DNA from: Trinickia terrae
GTDB taxonomy: Bacteria > Pseudomonadota > Gammaproteobacteria > Burkholderiales > Burkholderiaceae
Reading direction: 5' to 3'
NCBI RefSeq assembly: GCF_005144415.1
Contig: NZ_SWJE01000002.1
Coordinates: 356,915-420,914, forward strand
Length of the DNA stretch: 64,000 bases
Within the stretch, counting starts at the first letter, position 1, and each line of letters opens with the position of its first letter. The position numbers and the translations under genes are program-made. Below are positions 18,547-28,222 of the stretch, one piece after another. The notes under the pieces were generated by a model. It had not been told where the DNA came from and ran no database searches. It saw only the letters and a program-made list of their open reading frames with translations.

Positions 18547-19094
18547 ACGCAGACTTCAGCATCGGCGAGACGCTTGCCCGCCACATCTTTCGCCGCCAGC
18601 AGCGGCTCGAAATCGATCGGCCATTCGATGCCGATCTCCGGATCGTTCCAGACGATGCTGCGCTCGTGCTCCGGGTACCAATAATCAGTCGTCTTGTAGA
18701 GAAACTGAGCCGTCTCGGACAACACTACGAAACCGTGCGCGAAGCCTGGCGGAATCCAGAGTTGTCGATGATTGTCGCCCGACAACATCACGCCTTCCCA
18801 CTTGCCGAAATTCGGCGAGCTCCTGCGGATGTCCACTGCAACGTCGAACACCTCCCCCTCGACCACGCGCACGAGTTTCCCCTGCGCATGTTCGATCTGA
18901 TAGTGCAATCCGCGCAGCACGCCCTTGGCAGAGCGTGAATGATTGTCCTGCACGAACTCGACGCCGGCAGCGACCTTTTCGGCGAACTCTCGCGCATTGA
19001 AGCTTTCGAGGAAAAACCCGCGCGCATCGCCGAACACTTTCGGCTCGATGATCTTGACTTCAGGAAGCGCCGTGGCGGTTACTTGGATGGCCAT
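18543..19094 (-). CDS. rmlC: dTDP-4-dehydrorhamnose 3,5-epimerase
   Basis: A 183-residue cupin epimerase. [16 protein letters not shown] and [16 protein letters not shown] (with the catalytic His region) are canonical RmlC, as are [16 protein letters not shown] and [18 protein letters not shown]. It epimerises C3 and C5 of dTDP-4-keto-6-deoxyglucose. I start at the ATG at 19094 ([12 protein letters not shown]); the frame stays open a further 42 codons into rmlA but that part is shadow. It overlaps rmlA by 16 bases and rmlD by 4. Confidence 0.95.
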   Translation of the reverse strand: MAIQVTATALPEVKIIEPKVFGDARGFFLESFNAREFAEKVAAGVEFVQDNHSRSAKGVLRGLHYQIEHAQGKLVRVVEGEVFDVAVDIRRSSPNFGKWEGVMLSGDNHRQLWIPPGFAHGFVVLSETAQFLYKTTDYWYPEHERSIVWNDPEIGIEWPIDFEPLLAAKDVAGKRLADAEVCV

Positions 19095-19972
19095 GCAACT
19101 TGATCCGTAAGAAGGTTCTTCAGGTACCGCCCGTAGCCGTTCTTCGCCAGAGGCACAGCGAGCTTCTCCAGCTGCTCCGCGTTGATCCATTGCCGGCGAT
19201 ACGCAATCTCTTCCGGACACGCCACCACCAGCCCTTGCCGCTTCTGCAGCGTGGCAATGAACGTCGCGGCCTCAATCAGCGAATCGTGCGTGCCGGTGTC
19301 GAGCCACGCGTAGCCGCGGCCCATGATCTCGACATTGAGCGCGCCGTTAGACAGATACCGCGAATTCACGTCGGTGATCTCGAGCTCGCCGCGCGCCGAA
19401 GGCTTGATATCGGCAGCGATATCGCAAACTTGATTGTCGTAGAAATAAAGGCCCGTCACGGCATAGTGCGAACGCGGCTTGGCCGGCTTCTCCTCGATCG
19501 ACAGCGCGCGGAAATCCTTGTCGAACTCCACCACACCGTAACGCTCAGGATCGTGCACGTGATAGGCGAACACGGTTGCGCCAGTTTCCTGCGCATCCGC
19601 CCGCTCGAGCTGCTTCGCGAGATCGTGCCCATAGAAAATGTTGTCGCCGAGAATCAGCGCCGACGGGTCGTTGCCCACAAAATCCTTCCCGATGAGGAAC
19701 GCCTGGGCGAGACCGTCCGGCGACGGCTGTACCGCGTACTGGATGTTCATGCCCCACTGGGCGCCGTCGCCGAGCATCGCTTCGAAGCGCGGCGTATCCT
19801 GCGGCGTCGAGATGATCAGCACGTCGCGGATACCGGCCACCATCAGCGTCGACAGCGGGTAGTAGATCATCGGCTTGTCGTACACGGGCAGCAACTGCTT
19901 CGATACGACGTGGGTGATCGGATACAGCCGCGTCCCCGAACCGCCCGCCAGGATAATGCCTTTACGCGCCAT
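19079..19972 (-). CDS. rmlA: Glucose-1-phosphate thymidylyltransferase
   Basis: The 297 residues match RmlA closely: [16 protein letters not shown] carries the nucleotide-binding G-G-x-G-T-R loop, [18 protein letters not shown] and [13 protein letters not shown] follow, and [14 protein letters not shown] is near the C-terminus. It makes dTDP-glucose from dTTP and glucose-1-phosphate, the entry step for dTDP-rhamnose and for the 3-amino sugar. It starts nine bases after the rmlB stop. Confidence 0.96.
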   Translation of the reverse strand: MARKGIILAGGSGTRLYPITHVVSKQLLPVYDKPMIYYPLSTLMVAGIRDVLIISTPQDTPRFEAMLGDGAQWGMNIQYAVQPSPDGLAQAFLIGKDFVGNDPSALILGDNIFYGHDLAKQLERADAQETGATVFAYHVHDPERYGVVEFDKDFRALSIEEKPAKPRSHYAVTGLYFYDNQVCDIAADIKPSARGELEITDVNSRYLSNGALNVEIMGRGYAWLDTGTHDSLIEAATFIATLQKRQGLVVACPEEIAYRRQWINAEQLEKLAVPLAKNGYGRYLKNLLTDQVAWPSK

Positions 19973-19981
19973 GGCTACTCC

Positions 19982-21043
19982 TCACGCGCGCTGCGCATAG
20001 TTGGTCTCGACCCACTTCCGGTACTCGCCGGAAGCCACTTCGTCCACCCACTCCTGGCTCTCGAGATACCAGCGCACGGTCTTCGCGAGACCCGTCTCGA
20101 ACGTTTCCGCCGGCTTCCAGCCAAGCTCGCGCTCGAGCTTGCGCGCATCGATCGCGTAGCGGCGATCGTGCCCAGGGCGGTCCGTCACGAAGTGGATCTG
20201 GTCGCGATACGAGCCTTGCGCCTTCGGACGCGCTTCGTCCAGCAGATCGCACAGCGTATGGACGACATCGAGATTCTTCTTCTCGTTCCAGCCGCCGATG
20301 TTGTACGTCTCACCCGGCTTGCCGTGCGCCAGCACTTCGCGGATCGCGCTGCAGTGGTCGCCGACGTACAGCCAGTCGCGCACGTTCTGACCGTCGCCAT
20401 AGACCGGCAGCGCCTTGCCGGCCAACGCATTGGCGATCATCAGCGGAATCAGCTTCTCGGGGAATTGATACGGGCCGTAGTTGTTCGAGCAGTTCGTCGT
20501 CAGCGTCGGCAGGCCGTACGTGTGGTGGTAGGCGCGCACGAGGTGGTCCGAACCAGCCTTGGTCGCCGAATACGGGCTGTTGGGCGCGTACGGCGTCGTT
20601 TCGGAGAATTGCGGATCGGTCGCCGACAGAGAGCCGAACACTTCGTCGGTGGAAACGTGCAGGAAACGGAACGCAGCCTTCTCTTCAGCCGCGAGGCCAT
20701 TCCAGTAGCTGCGCGCGGCTTCGAGCAGCGTGAACGTGCCGACCACATTGGTCTGAACAAAATCTGCCGGCCCATGAATCGAGCGGTCGACGTGGCTTTC
20801 GGCAGCGAAATGCAGCACCGCACGCGGCTTGTGCTCGGCGAAGAGCGCGTCGAGCGCGGCCCGGTCGCAGATATCGGCACGGGCAAAGACGTGCTTCGCG
20901 TTACCTTGCAGCGACTTGAGCGTACGCAGGTTGCCCGCGTAGGTCAGCTTGTCGACGTTCAGGACCGCCTCATCGGAATCGCGTAGCCAGTCAAGCACAA
21001 AGTTGGCGCCGATAAAACCGGCGCCGCCCGTTACCAGAATCAT
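19982..21043 (-). CDS. rmlB: dTDP-glucose 4,6-dehydratase
   Basis: Extended SDR of 353 residues: [16 protein letters not shown] (NAD loop), STDEVFGSL (catalytic Thr-Asp-Glu), [14 protein letters not shown] (Tyr-x3-Lys). It produces dTDP-4-keto-6-deoxyglucose, the branch point for RmlC/D and for the FdtA/DegT genes. Start ATG at 21043 is supported by AAGAGGGAA upstream; the frame runs on another 37 codons to 21154 but these lie before the conserved beginning. First gene of the rml operon. Confidence 0.96.
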   Translation of the reverse strand: MILVTGGAGFIGANFVLDWLRDSDEAVLNVDKLTYAGNLRTLKSLQGNAKHVFARADICDRAALDALFAEHKPRAVLHFAAESHVDRSIHGPADFVQTNVVGTFTLLEAARSYWNGLAAEEKAAFRFLHVSTDEVFGSLSATDPQFSETTPYAPNSPYSATKAGSDHLVRAYHHTYGLPTLTTNCSNNYGPYQFPEKLIPLMIANALAGKALPVYGDGQNVRDWLYVGDHCSAIREVLAHGKPGETYNIGGWNEKKNLDVVHTLCDLLDEARPKAQGSYRDQIHFVTDRPGHDRRYAIDARKLERELGWKPAETFETGLAKTVRWYLESQEWVDEVASGEYRKWVETNYAQRA

Positions 21044-21382
21044 GGGGTTCCCTCTTGAAGTTCGCGATCGGCAGCCTTGCCCCCGCGCCCGATCGCAGAA
21101 GCGGCAGGTATGTTCGAATTTTCGCGTGACCGGCAATTTTAGCCGGTTGGTCATCGCTGGGCGCGCGGATTATAAGAGACTGCAATTATAAAGCGCGGCG
21201 GGGCAAAAACTAGGCCGCTAACAACTCGAAACAGCTTGACAAAGCCAACCAGGTGACTTAGCCGGATAAGCAAATCTTTTCTTCTTTTCGCATAGATCAG
21301 GCAAAATCCCTCCCTTCGATTCGATTCGCGCACCGGTTGCAGCCGCACAACGCCTCTGTTGCACGCCTCACCCCAATCCACC
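21044..21382. other. Divergent promoter region between rmlB and apaH
   Basis: About 340 bases between divergent conserved genes. Two minus-strand TATAAT hexamers (plus-strand attata at 21169-21174 and 21185-21190) could be -10 boxes for rmlB, but neither has a good -35 at the right distance. TTGACA occurs on the plus strand at 21236-21241 towards apaH, also without a matching -10. No protein or RNA gene is seen. Confidence 0.4.
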
Positions 21383-22231
21383 ATGTCAAACCCGCCCTCG
21401 CCACCGCCTTACGCCTTCGGCGACCTCCAAGGCTGCCGCACCCCGTTTCAGCGTCTGCTCCAGCAGTTGTCTCCTTCTAGCGACACTCCCCTCTGGTTTG
21501 CCGGCGATCTGATCAACCGCGGCCCGGAATCTCTCGCCACCTTGCGGGATGTCGTCGGATTCGGCGGGCGTGCGATCGCCGTGCTCGGCAACCATGACCT
21601 GCATTTGCTCGCCGTCTCCGCAGGCATTCGACGCAGCAAAAACAGCGACACGCTCAGCGACATCCTCGCCGCCCCCGACGCCGCGGAACTGCTCGAGTGG
21701 GTCCGCCACCGCCCGATCGCCCATTTCGAAGACGGCATGCTGATGGTGCACGCAGGAGTCTTGCCGCAATGGGACGTGACGCTCGCGCTCGAATTGGCCG
21801 ATGAACTGCAAAGCGCATTGCGCGCGCCGACCTGGAAGGAAACGCTGAAGGACCTCTACGGCAACGAGCCGCGCCGCTGGAGCCCCGATCTGAAGCGCAC
21901 CGAGCGCTTGCGCGTCGCGTTCAACGCGTTCACGCGCATCCGCTTCTGCACGGCCGACGGTGCAATGGAGTTCGCCGCGAACGGCGGCCCGGGCTCGGCG
22001 CCCGAGGGCTATTTGCCGTGGTTCGACGCGCCCGGGCGGAAAACCGAAGACGTGACGGTGGTATTCGGTCACTGGGCCGCCCTCGGCTTGATGCTGCGCG
22101 ACAACGTGATCGGCCTCGATTCGGGATGCGTGTGGGGCAATCGCTTGTCGGCGGTTCGTCTGGCAGCCAGTCCCGCCGAGAGGACCATCGCTCAAGTCGA
22201 CTGCTCCGAGTGCAAGGCATCCGGTAATTGA
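21383..22231 (+). CDS. apaH: Symmetrical bis(5'-nucleosyl)-tetraphosphatase
   Basis: A 282-residue calcineurin-type phosphoesterase showing the motif set GDLQGC, GDLINRGPES and GNHDLHLLA, then VHAGVLPQWD and FGHWAALGL. ApaH hydrolyses diadenosine tetraphosphate to two ADP. The ATG at 21383 (MSNPPSPPPYAFGDL) is preferred to the upstream TTG at 21359. In Burkholderia genomes the O-antigen locus commonly abuts apaH, which agrees with rmlB next door. Confidence 0.95.
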   Translation: MSNPPSPPPYAFGDLQGCRTPFQRLLQQLSPSSDTPLWFAGDLINRGPESLATLRDVVGFGGRAIAVLGNHDLHLLAVSAGIRRSKNSDTLSDILAAPDAAELLEWVRHRPIAHFEDGMLMVHAGVLPQWDVTLALELADELQSALRAPTWKETLKDLYGNEPRRWSPDLKRTERLRVAFNAFTRIRFCTADGAMEFAANGGPGSAPEGYLPWFDAPGRKTEDVTVVFGHWAALGLMLRDNVIGLDSGCVWGNRLSAVRLAASPAERTIAQVDCSECKASGN

Positions 22232-22511
22232 TGCCCGCTCATTTGAACGTCGGCACGGCGAATTTATCGCTTCGTGCGGCGCGCTGTCGCGGCGCCATTT
22301 AACGATGTCCCGAAGCGAGGCGAATCCTTAAAGCAGAATCGGCTTTCCCCTACATTCGCCGAGCAAATTCAACTCGTCACGATAATCCGCAATAGAGTTC
22401 GTTACGAGTTTCGCTGCATCACTCAAGGGTAAGGGTCCCAATACAATTAGCCCTCGTGCATCACGGCCCCGATGTTTATTTTTTGAGAGGGCCACAAGCA
22501 GGAGGACAGTC

Positions 22512-23138
22512 TTGGGCAATACCGCGCCAACGCCATCCGAGTCGCGGGCCGACCTCGCCTCGTCCCGATGGAATACCCCCGAGCCCCGCTTTCCACGCGA
22601 CTACAGTGGCGTCCTTTGGCTCACCGGCATGTCCGGCGCCGGCAAATCGACCCTTGCGCACGGGTTGAAAGAGCGCCTCCAGGCGGAGCGCTGCACGGCG
22701 GTCGTTCTCGACGGCGACGCGCTCCGCACCGGCCTGAATGCGGGCTTGGGATTCAGCTGCGAAGACCGCCTCGAAAATGTCCGCCGCATCGCCGAAGTCG
22801 CCGCGCTGTTCAAGGCGCAGGGCTTTCTCGTCATCTGCTCGCTGATCTCCCCTCTGAACGTTCACCGCAAGCTGGCGCGGGAAATCGTCGGCGAGCGTTT
22901 TTTCGAGATCCACATCAGCAGCAGTCTCGCGTGCTGCGAGGCGCGCGATCCGAAGGGGCTTTATGCGCGTGCGCGCCGCAGGGAGATTCCCGAGTTCACC
23001 GGGGTTTCGTCGCCGTACGAAGTGCCGGCTTCGCCGAACCTGTCGATCGATACGGCTGGTGAAGCGATCGACACTTCCGTCAGCAGGCTCGAAGCGTTCG
23101 CGCGCGGCAATATCTGTTTTGCACGCGCGCCGCACTGA
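22512..23138 (+). CDS. cysC: Adenylylsulfate (APS) kinase
   Basis: APS kinase of 208 residues: Walker A GMSGAGKST (about 39-47), LDGDALRTGLN and GFSCEDRLENVRRIAEVA are classic CysC, followed by KGLYARARRREIPEFTGVSSPYE. It phosphorylates APS to PAPS. The start is TTG, supported by a perfect AGGAGG ending seven bases before it; no in-frame ATG fits. The 280 bases upstream (22232-22511) hold no recognisable gene. No sulfate-assimilation genes adjoin it, so PAPS may serve sulfation; a sulfotransferase is encoded at 53416-54369. Confidence 0.92.
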   Translation: MGNTAPTPSESRADLASSRWNTPEPRFPRDYSGVLWLTGMSGAGKSTLAHGLKERLQAERCTAVVLDGDALRTGLNAGLGFSCEDRLENVRRIAEVAALFKAQGFLVICSLISPLNVHRKLAREIVGERFFEIHISSSLACCEARDPKGLYARARRREIPEFTGVSSPYEVPASPNLSIDTAGEAIDTSVSRLEAFARGNICFARAPH

Positions 23139-23160
23139 CGCCGCGCGCCGAGCTCTTGGC

Positions 23161-24000
23161 TCAGTGACGCGAGGTGATCGCCTCGTCGGCTCCGCCGACG
23201 TCGATTGACCGTTCCGGCGCCACATCGCTTCCCGCTCGCTCGGCTTCGGCAACGGGCCGCCCGACGGCCGATTGCATTTCGCGCAGCGCGTTGCTGACCG
23301 ACTCTTGCGCCTGCGCAGCGAGCGCGCGCCTGTCCATCCCCGGCATGATCGGCGCGCCGACATAGAGATGCGCCGTCAGCGGCCCGTCATTGAGCAGCGC
23401 GTTCAGGGAATCGGCCAGCGACATGTCGCCGATATACGCAGGCGCCGTCGACTGCCGCCCTCTCGCGTCCTCGTACATCAGGCAGATCGGCTGTACCGGA
23501 CATCCCGCCGACACCGCCGCCTGAAACATGTTCGCGTGAAACGGCAACAGCGCGAGCCCGTCGGAGGTCGTGCCTTCCGGGAACACGCACATCAGCTCGC
23601 CCGCGCTCAACCGGCTTGCAAGCTCATGCATGATGCGCTTCGCCTCGCTGCGCTTCTCGCGCTGGATGAACACGGTCCCGAGCTGGTGCGCTAGCCATCC
23701 CACCACGGGCCAGTTGCGGACCTCGGCCTTCGAGACGAACGGCGTCGGCCGCCAGGCGTTGATCACGTAGATGTCGATCCACGATACATGGTTGCCGACC
23801 ACCAGCGCGCCATGGTCGAGCCGCGCGTCGTCGTTGTGCACGACGAGGCGCATGCCGGCCAGGCGCAGCATCTTCAGCGACCAGGTACGGTTCATCTCGA
23901 GCTTCTGTTCGGCCGTCGCACGCGGGAAACGCGTCGCGACAATCCACATGCCATGCAGCAGATGCAGAACGAGCCGCAGCTTGCTAAGCGCAATTTTCAT
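23161..24000 (-). CDS. 1-acyl-sn-glycerol-3-phosphate acyltransferase (PlsC-like)
   Basis: The HX4D catalytic motif is NHVSWID (His71, Asp76) and FPEGTTSDG is the second substrate motif, with a hydrophobic N-terminal region that would sit on the inner membrane. It acylates lysophosphatidic acid or a similar lysolipid. I use the ATG at 24000 (MKIALSKLRL, 279 residues); the frame is open to 24066 but that part lies inside pyrC. The C-terminal 40 residues are hydrophilic and poorly conserved-looking. Tail-to-tail with cysC; downstream of pyrC on the same strand. Confidence 0.88.
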   Translation of the reverse strand: MKIALSKLRLVLHLLHGMWIVATRFPRATAEQKLEMNRTWSLKMLRLAGMRLVVHNDDARLDHGALVVGNHVSWIDIYVINAWRPTPFVSKAEVRNWPVVGWLAHQLGTVFIQREKRSEAKRIMHELASRLSAGELMCVFPEGTTSDGLALLPFHANMFQAAVSAGCPVQPICLMYEDARGRQSTAPAYIGDMSLADSLNALLNDGPLTAHLYVGAPIMPGMDRRALAAQAQESVSNALREMQSAVGRPVAEAERAGSDVAPERSIDVGGADEAITSRH

Positions 24001-24022
24001 CGTGACATCCCGTGTGCGCCGC

Positions 24023-25300
24023 TCAGCGCGCTTCGAACGCAACGCGCCCGGCGACGAGTGTCGCACGCACCCGCGCGGGCAGCTCGTAGCCGAGGAACGG
24101 CGTATTGTGGCCCTGGCTCTTCAGCGCGCGCGGCTCGACGCGCCAGTGCGCGCTCAGGTCGAACACGCACAGGTCCGCCGGCGCGCCAGCCTCGATGCGC
24201 CCGGCCGGCAGCTTCAGCACGCCGGCCGGCGCATGGGTGATGCGGTTCAGCGCCTTTGCGAGCGGCACGCCCGCTTCGCTCGCCCATTTCACGGTCAGCG
24301 ACAGCAGCAGCTCCAGGCCCGTCGAGCCCGGCGTCGCCTCGGCGAACGGCAGCAGCTTCTCGTCGTCATCGACCGGGGTGTGGTCGGAGCAGATCGCATC
24401 GATGGTGCCGTCGACGAGGCCCGCGCGAATCGCTTCGCGGTCGCGCTGCCCGCGCAGCGGCGGGTCGAGCCGGAACTGTGCGTCGAAGTAGCCGATGTCG
24501 ACGTCGATCAAGTGGACATGATTCACGGCAACATCGCACGTCACCGGCAGGCCTTCGGCCTTGGCATCGCGCACGAGCGCGATGCCCGCCGCCGACGAGA
24601 GATGCAAGAGGTGCACGCGCGCATTGGTCACGCGCACCAGCTCGAAAATCGTGTGGAGTGCGATCGTTTCCGCGGACACCGGCACGCCCGACAACCCGAG
24701 CCGCGACGCCACCGCGCCGCTCGCCGCCACGCCGCCTTTCGCGAGATATGCGTCCTGCGGGCGCAGCCACACGGTGTAGCCGTAGGTGCTCGCGTACTGC
24801 AGCGCGCGCAGCAGCACCTGCGTATCGAAGATCGGCGAATCCGCCTGCGTGAAGCCGACGCAGCCCGACTCCGTCAGCCCGACCATCTCCGTGATGACCT
24901 GTCCCTTGAGCCCGACCGTCAGCGCGCCGAGCGGATAGACGTGCGCCTGGTTCAGGTTGCTCGCGCGGAACTTGAGCATTTCGACGAGGCCCGGCTCGTC
25001 GAGCACCGGGTCGGTGTCCGGCAGGCAGACCAGGCTCGTCACGCCGCCCGCGACCGCCGCGGCCATCTCGGAGACGAGCGTCGCCCTGTGCTCGTAGCCG
25101 GGCTCGCGCAGCCGCGCCGACAAGTCGACGAAACCGGGCGCCACGTAAAGGCCCTTCGCGTCGATCGTCTTCTCTGCGTTGAAACCGGCCGGCGCCGCGC
25201 CGATCGCGGCGATCTTGCCGTCGGCGACGAAAACGTCGGCCAGTTGTTCGGTGCCGGCCGCCGGGTCGACCAGCGTGCCGCCTTGGATATGGATCTTCAT
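24023..25300 (-). CDS. pyrC: Dihydroorotase-like protein lacking the metal-binding HxH (PyrC')
   Basis: Amidohydrolase-fold protein of 425 residues, clearly dihydroorotase-like (GFVDLSARLREPGYE, ICSDHTPVDDDEK, THAPAGVLKLPAGRI). The zinc-binding HxH that should precede LREPG is replaced by Ser61-Ala-Arg63. This matches the non-catalytic PyrC' (PyrX) of Pseudomonas and relatives, which forms a dodecamer with PyrB and supports its activity rather than hydrolysing dihydroorotate. It follows pyrB closely, as in those genomes, so a structural ATCase partner is the likely role. A separate active dihydroorotase gene should exist elsewhere. Confidence 0.88.
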   Translation of the reverse strand: MKIHIQGGTLVDPAAGTEQLADVFVADGKIAAIGAAPAGFNAEKTIDAKGLYVAPGFVDLSARLREPGYEHRATLVSEMAAAVAGGVTSLVCLPDTDPVLDEPGLVEMLKFRASNLNQAHVYPLGALTVGLKGQVITEMVGLTESGCVGFTQADSPIFDTQVLLRALQYASTYGYTVWLRPQDAYLAKGGVAASGAVASRLGLSGVPVSAETIALHTIFELVRVTNARVHLLHLSSAAGIALVRDAKAEGLPVTCDVAVNHVHLIDVDIGYFDAQFRLDPPLRGQRDREAIRAGLVDGTIDAICSDHTPVDDDEKLLPFAEATPGSTGLELLLSLTVKWASEAGVPLAKALNRITHAPAGVLKLPAGRIEAGAPADLCVFDLSAHWRVEPRALKSQGHNTPFLGYELPARVRATLVAGRVAFEAR

Positions 25301-25352
25301 GCGCTGCCTTTTTCTGCGTTGCTGTCGCTGAATGCTGCTTGACGTGGTCCGT

Positions 25353-26384
25353 TCAATCGTTGTTGCCCGCGACGATGCCCATCACCGCCATGCGCACGGC
25401 GATACCGAACGTCACCTGGTTCAGGATCACCGATTGCGGGCCGTCAGCGACTTGCGAATCGATCTCGACGCCCCGGTTCATCGGTCCCGGGTGCATGACG
25501 ATCGCATCGGGCTTCGCCAAGGCGAGACGCTCGGGCGTCAAGCCCCAGCTCTTGAAGTACTCCTGCGCCGAAGGCAGCAGCGCTCCGCTCATCCGTTCGT
25601 TCTGCAAGCGCAGCATGATGATGACGTCAACGTCCTTGAGCCCCTCGTCGAGGTTGTGGAAGACACGCACGCCCATCTGCTCTAGCCCGCCCGGCAGCAG
25701 CGTGCGCGGGCCGATGGCGCGCACTTCCGGCACGCCGAGCGTGGTCAGCGCGTGGATGTCGGAGCGCGCGACGCGCGAGTGCAGAATGTCGCCGACGATC
25801 GCCACGCGCAGGTTCGTGAAGTCGCGCTTGTAGTGGCGGATCGTGTACATGTCGAGCAGGCCCTGCGTCGGATGCGCGTGGCGCCCGTCGCCGGCGTTGA
25901 TCACGTGCACGTGCGGCGCGCAGTGCTCGGCGATCAGGTACGGCGCGCCGCTCGACGCATGGCGCACGACGAACATGTCGGCGTGCATTGCCGAGAGGTT
26001 GTTGATCGTGTCGAGCAGCGACTCGCCCTTGCTCGTCGACGAGGCGTTGATGTTCAGGTTGAGCACATCCGCCGACAGGCGCGTTGCGGCGATCTCGAAG
26101 GTCGTGCGCGTGCGCGTCGAGTTCTCGAAGAAGAGGTTGAACACCGACTTGCCGCGCAACAGCGGCACCTTCTTCACTTCGCGGTCGGTCACGCTGACGA
26201 ACTGCTCGGCGGTATCGAGGATGTGCGTGAGGATCGAGCGCGACAGGCCTTCGATCGACAGCAAGTGCTTGAGCTCGCCGTTCTTCGTGAGCTGCGGGTT
26301 GCCCTTCAGGAAGCCGTAGCGAAAACGCTCGCCTTGGGCGGCCTCGCCGGCGTTATCGGCGCGGCCCGGGGTGTCGGTGTTCAT
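25353..26384 (-). CDS. pyrB: Aspartate carbamoyltransferase catalytic chain
   Basis: The 343-residue ATCase shows [12 protein letters not shown] (about 86-97, carbamoyl-phosphate loop) and HPTQGLLD (about 171-178). [14 protein letters not shown] supplies the loop Lys, and [12 protein letters not shown] is near the end. The roughly 40-residue N-terminal extension before [11 protein letters not shown] is characteristic of the class A PyrB that binds PyrC'. It makes N-carbamoyl-aspartate in pyrimidine synthesis. It lies between pyrR and pyrC' on the same strand. Confidence 0.96.
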   Translation of the reverse strand: MNTDTPGRADNAGEAAQGERFRYGFLKGNPQLTKNGELKHLLSIEGLSRSILTHILDTAEQFVSVTDREVKKVPLLRGKSVFNLFFENSTRTRTTFEIAATRLSADVLNLNINASSTSKGESLLDTINNLSAMHADMFVVRHASSGAPYLIAEHCAPHVHVINAGDGRHAHPTQGLLDMYTIRHYKRDFTNLRVAIVGDILHSRVARSDIHALTTLGVPEVRAIGPRTLLPGGLEQMGVRVFHNLDEGLKDVDVIIMLRLQNERMSGALLPSAQEYFKSWGLTPERLALAKPDAIVMHPGPMNRGVEIDSQVADGPQSVILNQVTFGIAVRMAVMGIVAGNND

Positions 26385-26499
26385 GGTGTGCCTGATTCAA
26401 ACGTGTGCTTGACGTGATTCGCAAGCCGACGCGGGCGGGGATCCAGCGCTGCACAGCGGCGCGTCGTCACGGCTTGCGGGTTGGTGCCTGGCTTCGCGC

Positions 26500-27015
26500 T
26501 CAGTGAACGCGCGCTTCGGTGTGAAACGTAAAGCGGCCGTCGTCGCCGCGCGCGAGCACAAGCGTCGCGTCGGCGCCCACGTCGACCACACCGCCGGTAA
26601 AGCGCGCCGCGACGGGCATCTCGCGCCCGCCGCGGTCGGCGAGCACCGCGAGCTCGACGGCGGCGGGCCGGCCGTAGTCGTACAGCTCGTTCAATGCCGC
26701 GCGCACAGTGCGGCCGGTGTACAGCACGTCGTCGACGAGCACGATGCGGCGATTGTTCACGTCGAACGGCAGCGACGTCGGGCTCGCCTGGATATGCAGC
26801 CCCTTCTTCGCGTAGTCGTCGCGATGCAGCGCAATGTTGACGACGCCGAATTCGGCCGCGCCGAGGTCACGGGCGAGCCGCTCGACGAGCCACGCGCCGC
26901 CGCTGTAGATGCCGGCGAGCACTGGGCCGTCCGGTACGCCGAACGACGCGCCGCAAGCCGCGCGAATCTGCTCGAGCAACGCGCGATAAAGCGCCTCCGC
27001 ATCAATGAAGCTCAT
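26500..27015 (-). CDS. pyrR: PyrR: pyr regulator / uracil phosphoribosyltransferase
   Basis: A 171-residue type I phosphoribosyltransferase with the PRPP loop [10 protein letters not shown] at about 94-103. PyrR in Bacillus is an RNA-binding attenuation protein with UPRTase activity; in proteobacteria its regulatory role is less certain. It overlaps ruvX by 14 bases and precedes pyrB by 115 bases. That gap is where an attenuator would be expected, but I could not identify a clear terminator/antiterminator pair in it. Confidence 0.93.
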   Translation of the reverse strand: MSFIDAEALYRALLEQIRAACGASFGVPDGPVLAGIYSGGAWLVERLARDLGAAEFGVVNIALHRDDYAKKGLHIQASPTSLPFDVNNRRIVLVDDVLYTGRTVRAALNELYDYGRPAAVELAVLADRGGREMPVAARFTGGVVDVGADATLVLARGDDGRFTFHTEARVH

Positions 27016-27442
27016 GATCGTCGGAAAGTCCGTCCAGGTATTGTTGAAGGATGATGCGCGCCGCTTCGGCGTCGAGCATGTCGGCGCGTGCGCCGCCTTG
27101 GCGAATGTCCGCCTCCGCCTCGACCGACGAGTAGCGCTCGTCGACCCAGGTCACGGGCAGATTGAAACGGCCGTTCAACTGGTTGCCGAAGCGTTTCGCG
27201 AGCTGCGTCATTTCGTGCGGGGTGCCGTCCGGATGGCACGGCAGGCCGACCACGAGCGCATCGGGCTTCCATTCGCCGATCAGCTTGCCGACCGCTTCGA
27301 AGCGGTATTCGCGGTTGCGGTTCTGCAGGACGACGAGTGCGCGCGCATTGCGCGTAAGAGAATTGCCGATGGCGACGCCGATGCGTTTTTCGCCGTAGTC
27401 GAACGCAAGCAGCGTCGCCTCACGCCCGACCGGCTGCTTCAT
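27002..27442 (-). CDS. ruvX: Holliday junction resolvase-like RuvX (YqgF)
   Basis: Small RNase H-fold protein of 146 residues: [18 protein letters not shown] at the start carries the first catalytic Asp, [13 protein letters not shown] the middle strand, and [14 protein letters not shown] the DER motif. RuvX/YqgF is implicated in pre-16S rRNA 5' maturation. The start ATG at 27442 overlaps the yqgE stop (ATGA). The frame extends far upstream inside yqgE, but only as shadow. Confidence 0.93.
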   Translation of the reverse strand: MKQPVGREATLLAFDYGEKRIGVAIGNSLTRNARALVVLQNRNREYRFEAVGKLIGEWKPDALVVGLPCHPDGTPHEMTQLAKRFGNQLNGRFNLPVTWVDERYSSVEAEADIRQGGARADMLDAEAARIILQQYLDGLSDDHELH

Positions 27443-28017
27443 GCGTGACCCGCTTCGCCCGAGAGCATCGACAGCGACACGCCGAGCAGAGCCAGCGCCG
27501 CTTCGAGGCGGTCTTCGGCAGGCACGTCGAAAACGATCTTCGGATCCGCCTCGACGGTGAGCCAGCCGTTCTTCGAGATTTCCTCTTCGAGCTGCCCCGC
27601 GCCCCAGCCGGCATGGCCGAGCGTCAGCAGGAAGCGCTCGGGGCCTTTGCCACTCGCGACCGCCTCGAGCACGTCCTTCGAGGTGGTCATCTCGAGCCCG
27701 CCGGTCACCAGCATCGACGAAGTGTACGAGCTGCCCTCGACGGGCTCGTGCAGCACGAAGCCGCGCTCGGTTTGCACCGGGCCGCCGAAGTAGACGGGGA
27801 CATGCAAGAGGGGCTCGATCTCGAGCTTGAGATCGATGCGGTTGAAAAGCGATTCCAGGTCGATGTCGGTCGGCCGGTTGATGACGAGGCCGAGCGCGCC
27901 ACGCTCGCTGTGATCGCAAAGGTAGACCACAGTCCCTGAAAACGTGGGATCCACCATGTTCGGCATGGCGATCAGGAACTGGTTGGTCAAATTGATGCGA
28001 TCGGTACTCTTGGGCAT
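27439..28017 (-). CDS. yqgE: YqgE/AlgH family protein (UPF0301)
   Basis: A 192-residue protein with the family hallmarks: [17 protein letters not shown] at the start, [26 protein letters not shown] and [19 protein letters not shown]. Its biochemical role is unknown. AlgH was first named from an alginate phenotype in Pseudomonas. It is first in the run yqgE-ruvX-pyrR-pyrB-pyrC', joined to ruvX by a 4-base overlap, an order widely kept in beta-proteobacteria. The 205 bases upstream hold no recognised gene. Confidence 0.95.
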   Translation of the reverse strand: MPKSTDRINLTNQFLIAMPNMVDPTFSGTVVYLCDHSERGALGLVINRPTDIDLESLFNRIDLKLEIEPLLHVPVYFGGPVQTERGFVLHEPVEGSSYTSSMLVTGGLEMTTSKDVLEAVASGKGPERFLLTLGHAGWGAGQLEEEISKNGWLTVEADPKIVFDVPAEDRLEAALALLGVSLSMLSGEAGHA

Positions 28018-28222
28018 GGTTCGAATTTTATAGCAAAGACGAGGCGGGATGGCCGGCGGGATCGCCTACCGGGCACATTTGCCCGGATTCTGGAGCGGCG
28101 GACCATGCTGCACTCTAACACGGGCTTACGCTTGGCCCACGGCCGCATGGAGCGGTGGAAAGGCATAGGGCAAAAGGCGTCGGGAGCGCAGCGGAAAGGA
28201 CAGGATAGGCGGAAGCGGCGTG

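Noticed and set aside
19100..20986. 628-codon plus-strand frame across rmlA/rmlB
   Set aside because: Antisense to two conserved genes; no domain.
21236..21264. TTGACA upstream of apaH as a -35 box
   Set aside because: No acceptable -10 at 16-18 bases downstream.
22328..22519. 63-codon minus-strand frame between apaH and cysC
   Set aside because: No recognisable family and no ribosome site; overlaps the cysC start.
23771..25342. 523-codon plus-strand frame
   Set aside because: Antisense shadow of pyrC'; composition typical of a high-GC shadow frame.
26385..26499. PyrR-type attenuator between pyrR and pyrB
   Set aside because: No convincing alternative hairpins or T-run terminator.
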